Notes under the pieces: generated by a model
Told to the model about the DNA's origin: nothing
Database searches by the model: none
The model's input: only the letters and a program-made list of their open reading frames with translations
Program-made: the position numbers and the translations under genes
From: Clostridia bacterium
GTDB taxonomy: Bacteria > Bacillota_A > Clostridia > Oscillospirales > CAG-272
Length of the DNA: 15,528 nt
Reading direction: 5' to 3'
NCBI GenBank assembly: GCA_017959485.1
Contig: JAGDAM010000127.1
Span: 1-15,528, forward strand
Shown here: in pieces, positions 1-5,993 of the stretch
Position numbering within the stretch: the first letter of the stretch is position 1
Layout: the number at the start of each line of letters is the position of its first letter

Positions 1-12
1 CGGCCCACATCC

Positions 13-179
13 GTCGGCTTCGCCGACACCTTCCCCGAGGGGAAGGCAAAAGCGGTTCCCCTTCCCCGAAACGGGGAAGGCAAATTGTAGGTCCACCGCT
101 TCCGCGGTCCCCCGGGCTCGCCGAAGGCGAGGGATCCCCTGAAGGGGAAGGCAAACGTTAACACCGCTTTTGCGGGGTT
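13..179. repeat. Block of modular GC-rich hairpin repeats
   Basis: At least five short inverted repeats lie end to end. GTCGGC-TTC-GCCGAC is at 13-27. CCTTCCCC-GA-GGGGAAGG is at 29-46 and is followed by CAAA. The same CCTTCCCC/GGGGAAGG arms recur at 60-80, again followed by CAAA. ACCGC-TTCC-GCGGT is at 95-108, and CTCGCC-GAA-GGCGAG is at 117-131. A partial third copy of the GGGGAAGGCAAA arm is at 143-154, and an imperfect stem (AACACCGC/GCGGGGTT) is at 160-179. No arm is followed by a T-run on either strand, so these are not ordinary intrinsic terminators. The mosaic of recurring modules resembles the dispersed intergenic palindromic repeats I recall from gut Clostridia. Membership of a named family is not established here. 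Confidence 0.6.
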
Positions 180-240
180 CAATCCCGATTTTTCCGCATT
201 TGTGCCGAAATTATTATCAAAAAATAAAAATTTACAATAT

Positions 241-257
241 TTGTGCGAATTGCACAA
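241..257. promoter_or_regulatory. Inverted repeat, candidate operator
   Basis: TTGTGC-GAATT-GCACAA is a perfect 6-bp inverted repeat with a 5-bp centre. The 17-bp size is typical of binding sites for dimeric regulators. A related half-site, ATTTGTGC followed by CGAAATT, occurs at 198-212, and TTTGTGC appears again at 561-567 close to the promoter. The site is about 335 bp from the mapped promoter, so direct repression would need looping, or the site may belong to another transcript. The regulator family cannot be identified from sequence alone. Confidence 0.3.
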
Positions 258-397
258 CGGCTCGAGGCAAATGTGAAAGCGGAGTTCGCAAAACCGTCAT
301 TTTTGTCACACGGATAAGGTCACACTGCCGTCTCGCGGCGTTCGCCTTGCGGTCGCGCGGTCTTTTGCCTGCCCCTCCCCGCGATACGGACGAGGCG

Positions 398-466
398 TTT
401 TTGACCGGTTTTTGAGGCCTTTTCCGGGGTATTTGACGCCTTTTTTCGTGTTTTTCGCCGGTTTTT
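398..466. other. Seven T-tracts in helical phase (predicted curved DNA)
   Basis: Runs of 3-6 T lie at 398-402, 409-413, 420-423, 432-434, 441-446, 451-455 and 462-466. Their centres are about 11, 10.5, 11.5, 10.5, 9.5 and 11 bp apart, a mean near 10.7 bp and so close to one helical turn. Phased A/T-tracts bend DNA, so this segment is predicted to be intrinsically curved. It ends about 125 bp upstream of the -35 element. Four of the tracts are followed by GAC or GAG, giving repeated TTTGAC/TTTGAG words. Curvature is inferred from the pattern, not calculated. Confidence 0.5.
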
Positions 467-503
467 GACGGATCCTCCGTGCAACTGATTTGCTGAGCGG
501 CGC

Positions 504-527
504 TCACGCAGTCACGCGACTGCGTGA
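504..527. promoter_or_regulatory. Perfect 10-bp inverted repeat / hairpin
   Basis: TCACGCAGTC and its exact reverse complement GACTGCGTGA flank a 4-nt centre (ACGC). With one bulged T the pairing extends to 501-531 (CGC/GCG). A smaller competing stem, TGAGC-GGC-GCTCA at 494-506, shares three bases with it. No T-run follows on either strand, which argues against an intrinsic terminator. It ends 64 bp upstream of the -35 box, so it would not be in the transcript from that promoter. It could be a protein-binding site, a hairpin in a transcript from further upstream, or an intergenic repeat. Confidence 0.5.
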
Positions 528-591
528 TGCGTTCCGGATATTTGTCAAAAGAGTTCCCTTTTTGTGCTTTTAAATAATATATAATATCCTG

Positions 592-620
592 TTGACTTTG
601 CACTTTGCCTATAATATAAT
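592..620 (+). promoter_or_regulatory. Sigma-A-type promoter of the transport operon
   Basis: TTGACT (592-597) and TATAAT (615-620) are separated by exactly 17 bp. This is a near-consensus housekeeping promoter. A second overlapping TATAAT at 610-615 is too close to the -35 box to use it. Transcription should begin near 627, giving a leader of about 28 nt before the ATG at 655. An AT-rich inverted repeat (TTATT-AAACC-AATAA, 620-634) covers the expected start point and is a possible, weakly supported, operator. Confidence 0.8.
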
Positions 621-654
621 TATTAAACCAATAACAAAGGGGAGGATCTTTTTA

Positions 655-3600
655 ATGGCAACCAGTTTAAAAAGAGGAGTTGCTTTGCTGCTCGCCGTTC
701 TGACGCTGCTTTTCTGCGCCGGAATGCCCGCGGCCGCGCTCGGCGGAAAAGTTGACGAACTGTCGGACGACAGATCGTTTTCCAGCGACGCCATAGCGCA
801 GGCAAAGGAACTTCTCGGCACGGTTTCGTATGAGCAGTACGTCTCGCTGCATTCAGACGAAACCCGCTATCCGAAAGGAACCGCTACGGTCACCGTCAGG
901 GGCGTCGACTATTACGCCGGCGGAACGACGGCGGAAGTCGCGGTAAAGACTTTCGAAGGCGTTGAGGCGCTGCAGACCTCGGCTCTCGGAACGGTCGCGT
1001 ACAAGGTGAACGTTCCCGCTGCCGGCAAATACTGCGTGCGTCTTACCTATTGGCCGATAGAAGGCGAGACAAACTCGACTTCGATTCAGCGCATTTTCAG
1101 GATCAACGGCACGGTGCCCTTCTCGGAGACCTACAACATAGGTCTTACGAAGGTGTGGTCTCCCGTTTACGATCCGGCTGACGAAAACACGATCAGCACC
1201 AAAGACGGCGATATCGTCCGCCGCTTCAGACGCGACATAGACGACAACGAAATCCGTCCGACCTTCGTCCAGACGCCCCGCTGGTGCGAGTACGATTTGC
1301 ACGATATCGACGGTTTCTTCAAAGATCCCTTCGAGTTCTGGCTCGAGGCCGGCGAAAACGTGCTGACCTTCGAGGCGGTGGCCGAGGATATGGCGATCGG
1401 AAGCATCACGGTTTATCCGATGGAGGAGATTCAGTCCTACCGGGATTATATCGCGTCTTTCCCGGACGTCAAAGGCACCGACAAGGTCGTAATCCAGGGT
1501 GAGGAGCCCTATCACAACTCGTCCAGCACCATATATCCCGTAGAGGACAGATCGAGCGCTCTGACTTACCCCTGCGACACCCACCGAGTCATGCTCAACA
1601 CAATCGGAGGAGAGAAGTGGCAGGTTGCCTCTCAGTGGGTCGAGTATCAGTTCTCGGTTAACGCCGACGGACTCTACCAGATCATTCCGAGATTCCGTCA
1701 GAACGTCAACGACGGTCTTTATTCCTCCCGCGTGCTTTACATCTACAGCGACGAAAGCGTCGCGGAGGGAACCGCCGGATACTACAACGGAGTTCCTTTC
1801 GACGAGGCGAGAGAGCTAAGGTTCAACTACAGTTCCGACTGGCAGTCCGAGCCGCTCCAGTACGGCACCGTCGTCGTCAACGAGAAAGGCGTCCGCTCGA
1901 TAGAATACACTCCCTGCGAGTTCTACTTCAAGGCGGGCGTTACCTACACGATTAAATTCGAGGTTTCTCTCGGAACGATGGGCGAGGTCGTCCAGCGCGT
2001 CCAGAACTCGCTCAACGTTATCAACGAGGCCTATCTCGACATAATGAAGCTGACCGGAGCCGAGCCCGACGAGTACCGCGACTACTACTTCTCGAGCGTT
2101 ATGCCCGACACCGTCATCAACATCATCATCCAGGCGGGTAAGATCCAGAAGATAGCCGACGAGCTTACCTCCCTCGCGGGGACCAAGTCGTCGAACGTCG
2201 CCATCCTCGAAAAGATGGCCTGGATCCTCGACAAGATGGGCAAGAACCCCGAAGAGGAGATAGCCAAGAACCTCAAGGAGCTCAAGAGCCGTATCGGTAA
2301 CATCGGTACCTGGCTCAGCACGGCAAAGACCCAGCCGCTGCAGATCGACTCGATCACCATCCAGTCGGCCGAGGCGAAAAAGCCGCGCGCCAACGCCAAC
2401 TTCTTCCAGGCGTTCGCTCACGAAATCTCGAGCTTCATTCAGTCCTTCATCAGGAACTACGACCGCATGGGCGCCGTCGAGGACACTTCGCTCAACGAGG
2501 ACTCGATCGAAGTCTGGAACGCCTACGGACGCGACCAGGCGCAGGTCATCAGAAACCTGATCAACAAGGACTTCACACCCACTTCCGGAATCACGGTCAA
2601 CCTCAAGCTGGTCGCGGGCGGCACGCTCCTTCCCTCGATTCTCGCGGGAAGCGGGCCTGACGCCTACATAGGCCTCGGCGAGGACAACGTTATCAACTAC
2701 GCTATCCGCGGAGCCCTTCTGCCGATAGAGAATTATTCCGGATTTACCGACATGCTCTACTATAAGGTGGACGAGAACTTCAACACCGTCTACGATGAAG
2801 CGGGCAAAGCGGTCAGAAACGAGAAGGCGCAGTTCAACGAGGCCGCGATGCTGGTTCTCGGAATCGCCGACGCCGATGACGTCATGCACTACTACGGACT
2901 GCCCGAGACACAGTCCTTCCCGATGATGTTCATCCGTTCCGACATTATGGCGGACCTCGGCATCACCTCTCTCGACACCTGGGCCGAGCTGCTCGAGGCG
3001 GCGACCGTCCTGTCGCAGAACAGTATGACGATCGGTCTTTCCAACGATTACAAGATCTTCCTTTATCAGATGGGAGGGACCCTCTTCGCCGACAACGGCA
3101 TGAGGATAAACCTTGATTCGAACCTTGCTCTCGATTCGTTTGAAACGATGTGCAATATGTTCACGATGTACTCCTTCCCTTATAAATACGACTTTACCAA
3201 CCGCTTCAGAACCGGTGAGATGCCGATAGGCATCGCGGGTTACAACGGAACCTACAACCACCTCATCGTCTTCGCCACCGAGCTCCGCGGACGCTGGCAG
3301 TTCGTGCCGGTGCCCGGCTACGAGATTCCCGACGGCAAGGGCGGCACCTTCATCAACAACGTTTCGGTTTCGACTGTATCCGCTATCGTTATGATCCGCG
3401 GATGCGATCAGGAACCCGAAACCTGGGAGTTCATGAAGTGGCACGTCGGAGCCGACTGCCAGGTCAAGTACTCCAACGAGATGATTGCCATCCTCGGCGA
3501 CTCCGCCAAGCACGGAACCGCCAACATTGAGGCGCTGCAGACGATGCCCTGGACCAACAAGGAGCGTGCGAACCTCACTTCCCAGTTCCAGAACCTCGCT

Positions 3601-4128
3601 TCCATACCCAACTATCCCGGTTCATACATAATCGGCCGTTACACCAAGTTCTCCTTCCTCGCCGCTTACAACGACGGAGCCGATCCGGTCGCCAAGCTGC
3701 GAAGCTATATTACAATAATTAATAAGGAAATCTCGAGAAAGAGATCCGAGTTCGGGCTTGAAACGCTCGAGATCGGACAGTCGCTCGCGCTGAAGAGATA
3801 CCAGATGTTCTTAGGCTCTCTCGGAGAGCTCAGCTCATCGCAGTACGACGCCTACGCGATCGACCGGAGCAAGATCACCGAGATTCCCGAATCCGTACAG
3901 ACTCAGTACAAGGACAAGCTCGACGCCGTCAGAGCCGCCTTCAAAGCGATAGAGGATGAAGACGAGACCTTCAGAACCTTCATCCCGGACGACCTGATCA
4001 ACGCTCTCCGCGTCGCCGCGACCGAGCTCCGCGACGCTTCTCCCGAGACCTTCGGCAAGATCTACTCCTACTGCATCACCTGCGCCGACGCTCTCAAGGA
4101 ATACCAGGCGTCCTACCCGCAGGGCTGA
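655..4128 (+). CDS. Very large extracellular sugar-binding protein with N-terminal CBM-like domains
   Basis: This 1157-residue protein is the predicted substrate-binding component of a CUT1-type sugar ABC importer, acting outside the cell. An N-terminal signal peptide (basic MATSLKRG, then a hydrophobic stretch) has a likely signal peptidase I site near A26-A27-A28. The only nearby Cys (C21, context LLFC) does not form a good lipobox. Residues about 80-260 and 278-446 are beta-rich and look like two carbohydrate-binding-module-like sandwiches (AGKYCVRLTYWP; ASQWVEYQFSVNADGLYQI). A helical linker follows (about 450-610). The solute-binding fold spans about 620-1010, with VWNAYGRDQAQVIRNLI, LLPSILAGSGPDAYIGLG and a RFRTGEMPIGIAGYNG segment. 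A helical tail completes it. Typical family members are only about 400-450 residues. The start at 655 is chosen because GGGGAGG (639-645) precedes it by 9 nt; an in-frame TTG at 592 is part of the -35 box. The binding-protein assignment is firm, while the CBM-like labels are inferred. Confidence 0.9.
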   Translation: MATSLKRGVALLLAVLTLLFCAGMPAAALGGKVDELSDDRSFSSDAIAQAKELLGTVSYEQYVSLHSDETRYPKGTATVTVRGVDYYAGGTTAEVAVKTFEGVEALQTSALGTVAYKVNVPAAGKYCVRLTYWPIEGETNSTSIQRIFRINGTVPFSETYNIGLTKVWSPVYDPADENTISTKDGDIVRRFRRDIDDNEIRPTFVQTPRWCEYDLHDIDGFFKDPFEFWLEAGENVLTFEAVAEDMAIGSITVYPMEEIQSYRDYIASFPDVKGTDKVVIQGEEPYHNSSSTIYPVEDRSSALTYPCDTHRVMLNTIGGEKWQVASQWVEYQFSVNADGLYQIIPRFRQNVNDGLYSSRVLYIYSDESVAEGTAGYYNGVPFDEARELRFNYSSDWQSEPLQYGTVVVNEKGVRSIEYTPCEFYFKAGVTYTIKFEVSLGTMGEVVQRVQNSLNVINEAYLDIMKLTGAEPDEYRDYYFSSVMPDTVINIIIQAGKIQKIADELTSLAGTKSSNVAILEKMAWILDKMGKNPEEEIAKNLKELKSRIGNIGTWLSTAKTQPLQIDSITIQSAEAKKPRANANFFQAFAHEISSFIQSFIRNYDRMGAVEDTSLNEDSIEVWNAYGRDQAQVIRNLINKDFTPTSGITVNLKLVAGGTLLPSILAGSGPDAYIGLGEDNVINYAIRGALLPIENYSGFTDMLYYKVDENFNTVYDEAGKAVRNEKAQFNEAAMLVLGIADADDVMHYYGLPETQSFPMMFIRSDIMADLGITSLDTWAELLEAATVLSQNSMTIGLSNDYKIFLYQMGGTLFADNGMRINLDSNLALDSFETMCNMFTMYSFPYKYDFTNRFRTGEMPIGIAGYNGTYNHLIVFATELRGRWQFVPVPGYEIPDGKGGTFINNVSVSTVSAIVMIRGCDQEPETWEFMKWHVGADCQVKYSNEMIAILGDSAKHGTANIEALQTMPWTNKERANLTSQFQNLASIPNYPGSYIIGRYTKFSFLAAYNDGADPVAKLRSYITIINKEISRKRSEFGLETLEIGQSLALKRYQMFLGSLGELSSSQYDAYAIDRSKITEIPESVQTQYKDKLDAVRAAFKAIEDEDETFRTFIPDDLINALRVAATELRDASPETFGKIYSYCITCADALKEYQASYPQG

Positions 4129-4164
4129 GCCGGCTTCCATATAGAATAAATAAGGAGAAAAACA

Positions 4165-5106
4165 ATGGCAAAAACAGCTACGGCTGCTGTGGGCTCGAAG
4201 AATCTGACGCGGACGCAGTGGACTCTCAAAGAGATGAAGCGTTACTGGGTCGGCTACGTGATGATAGCACCCTTCATACTCGTCTTCATGCTCTTTACCG
4301 TCGCTCCGGTTCTGGTGTCGATAGTGATAAGCTTCACCGACTTCAACCTGCTCCAGGTCCCGAACTTCGTTTTCTTCGACAACTACATCAGACTATTTCT
4401 CGACGACGATATTTTCCTGCTCGCCATAAAGAACACCTTCGTGTTCGCGGCGATATGCGGACCGACTTCCTATATTATGTCCTTCATGGTTGCGTGGTTC
4501 ATCAACGAACTCGAGCCGAAGATCAGGGCGGTCGTCACGCTTATATTCTACGCACCTTCCATTTCGGGTCAGGTCTACCTTATCTGGGGTACCCTCTTCT
4601 CGGGAGACTCCTACGGCTGGGTCAACGCGACGCTGCTCAACCTCGGACTGATCAACACCGAGATCCAGTTCTTCGAGGACGCCGACTACGTCATGCCCCT
4701 CTGTATAGTGGTTTACCTCTGGACCTCGCTCGGTACCGCCTTCCTTTCCTTCATCGCCGGTCTTCAGGGTGTCGATCACACGCTCTATGAGGCCGGAGCC
4801 GTGGACGGTGTCCGCAACCGCTGGCAGGAGCTCTGGTACATCACCCTTCCGTCGATGCGTCCGCAGCTGATGTTCGGCGCCGTCATGGCCATAACCAGCA
4901 CCTTCGGTTTCGGCGGCGTCGTCGACGCTCTCTGCGGAAACCCCTCCGTCGACTACTGCGCGTGGACGATCATGCACCACCTGCACGACTACGGCGGCGC
5001 ACGTTTCGAAGTCGGATATTCATCCGCAATCGCCGTTATCCTCTTCGCTGTGATGATCGGGGCAAACACCCTGGTCAAGCGGCTGCTGTCAAAGGTAGGT
5101 AAGTAA
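4165..5106 (+). CDS. Sugar ABC transporter permease, MalF/UgpA type (pair 1)
   Basis: This 313-residue inner subunit of a carbohydrate importer has about six hydrophobic segments, beginning with one at about 31-58 (YVMIAPFILVFMLFTVAPVL). The cytoplasmic EAA loop that contacts the ATPase is clear at residues 209-233 (EAGAVDGVRNRWQELWYITL, then PSMRP). Length and layout match the first permease of CUT1 systems. AAGGAG at 4152-4157 sits 7 nt before the ATG. It lies 36 bp after the solute-binding protein gene with no terminator between them, so the two are probably co-transcribed and work together. It is clearly different in sequence from the second MalF-type permease at 14204. The transported sugar is unknown. 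Confidence 0.93.
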   Translation: MAKTATAAVGSKNLTRTQWTLKEMKRYWVGYVMIAPFILVFMLFTVAPVLVSIVISFTDFNLLQVPNFVFFDNYIRLFLDDDIFLLAIKNTFVFAAICGPTSYIMSFMVAWFINELEPKIRAVVTLIFYAPSISGQVYLIWGTLFSGDSYGWVNATLLNLGLINTEIQFFEDADYVMPLCIVVYLWTSLGTAFLSFIAGLQGVDHTLYEAGAVDGVRNRWQELWYITLPSMRPQLMFGAVMAITSTFGFGGVVDALCGNPSVDYCAWTIMHHLHDYGGARFEVGYSSAIAVILFAVMIGANTLVKRLLSKVGK

Positions 5107-5107
5107 G

Positions 5108-5980
5108 ATGGCGAGACTGAGAACAAGAAAACATAAAGTCGTACTTAACCGCTCGGTCGGAGGAGACGCCGGAATCACCTTCATGCTCGTCCTCCTCGGC
5201 GCCTTCATGTTCCTGCCGATGCTCTACGTCGTCATGCAGTCGCTGAAGCCGCTCGACGAACTCTGGATGTTCCCGCCGAGATGGATAGTTCGCAATCCCA
5301 CCTTCCGCAACTTCAAGGATCTGTTCGTACTTATGAACACTTCCTGGGTGCCCTTCTCGAGATACATTTTCAACACCGTGTTCATCACCGTCATGGGAAC
5401 CGCCGGCAACCTCCTCTTCGGATCTCTTGCCGCGTACGCCTTCTCGAAGGTCATGTTCCCGGGACGCAAATGGATGTTCAAGACGGTACGTACCTCGCTG
5501 ATGTTCCACAAGACGGTTACCGCCGTCACCAACTTCATCATTATGAGCGCCCTCCACATGATCGACTCCTACTGGGCGATAATCATCCCCGCCTGGGGGC
5601 ACACCCTCGGCCTCTACCTGATGAAGCAGTTCATGGATTCGAGCGTCAACGACGCCGTCCTCGAGTCCGCCCGTCTCGACGGCGCGTCCGAGTTCAAAAC
5701 CTTCTGGATGATTGCGATGCCGATGGTCAAGCCCGCGTGGCTGACATTGATCATCTACTCCTTCCAGGATCTGTGGAACGCCGGTCAGTCGATTTACATC
5801 CATTCCGAACAGCTTAAATCCTTTAACTACGCGATTCACCAGATCACCGCCGGAGGTATCAAGCGTGCCGGCGCCTCGGCCGCCGCTCAGGTCATCATGA
5901 TGCTGGTGCCTATCACGGTATTCGTCATTACTCAGTCGAACATCATCGAAACGATGGGTTCGAGCGGTATGAAAGACTGA
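5108..5980 (+). CDS. Carbohydrate ABC transporter permease, MalG type (pair 1)
   Basis: This 290-residue membrane protein is the partner of the preceding permease. It has the features of MalG-type subunits: an early helix ending in a Pro-containing region (GAFMFLPMLYVVMQSLKPL), then P-x-W-I-V-R-N-P-T-F-R-N-F (the usual position before the periplasmic segment), and an EAA loop starting at E186 (ESARLDGASEFKTFWMIAMP, then MVKP). The ATG lies one base after the stop of the upstream gene. Its own ribosome binding site is only moderate (AGGTAGG, 5093-5099, 8 nt before the ATG), so translational coupling is likely. The C-terminal GSSGMKD is a common ending for such permeases. Confidence 0.93.
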   Translation: MARLRTRKHKVVLNRSVGGDAGITFMLVLLGAFMFLPMLYVVMQSLKPLDELWMFPPRWIVRNPTFRNFKDLFVLMNTSWVPFSRYIFNTVFITVMGTAGNLLFGSLAAYAFSKVMFPGRKWMFKTVRTSLMFHKTVTAVTNFIIMSALHMIDSYWAIIIPAWGHTLGLYLMKQFMDSSVNDAVLESARLDGASEFKTFWMIAMPMVKPAWLTLIIYSFQDLWNAGQSIYIHSEQLKSFNYAIHQITAGGIKRAGASAAAQVIMMLVPITVFVITQSNIIETMGSSGMKD

Positions 5981-5993
5981 AAGGGGAGAAGAG

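Larger units (their letters stand above)
181..591. other. Long non-coding region upstream of the operon promoter
   Basis: This stretch of about 410 bp has no convincing gene. The open frames across it (170-415 on + and 232-603 on -) give basic, low-complexity peptides with no ribosome binding site. It contains an AT-rich patch (about 205-245), an inverted repeat at 241-257, direct GTCACA repeats at 305-310 and 319-324, phased T-tracts at 398-466, a strong inverted repeat at 504-527, and a second AT-rich patch just before the promoter (568-587). Its length and content suggest a regulatory region for the downstream operon. No regulator gene lies in the window. Confidence 0.5.

Noticed and set aside
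29..46. CCTTCCCC/GGGGAAGG hairpin as an intrinsic terminator of an upstream gene
   Set aside because: No T-run follows on either strand, and the same stem is repeated at 60-80, which fits a dispersed repeat better.
170..603. Open frames 170-415 (+) and 232-603 (-) in the upstream region
   Set aside because: The peptides are basic, low in complexity and resemble no protein. They lack ribosome binding sites and overlap the hairpin repeats or the promoter.
592..654. In-frame TTG start extending the solute-binding protein by 21 residues
   Set aside because: The TTG is the first half of the -35 box and has no ribosome binding site. ATG 655 has a good one and is followed directly by a proper signal peptide.
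621..654. Riboswitch or attenuator in the operon leader
   Set aside because: The leader from the mapped promoter is only about 28 nt and cannot hold such a structure.
1816..3513. 565-codon open frame on the minus strand inside the solute-binding protein gene
   Set aside because: It is antisense to a clearly recognised protein. Its composition (rich in V, D, R, G and E) is what the strong codon bias of the + strand gene produces in reverse.
3705..3730. AT-rich patch with TACAAT and AATAAGGA inside the solute-binding protein gene, a possible internal promoter or start
   Set aside because: No -35 element at proper spacing and no start codon follow. It is explained by Ile/Asn/Lys codons in YITIINKEIS.
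4129..4164. Terminator or second promoter between the binding protein and first permease genes
   Set aside because: The 36-bp gap has no hairpin and no -35/-10 pair, only the ribosome binding site of the permease.
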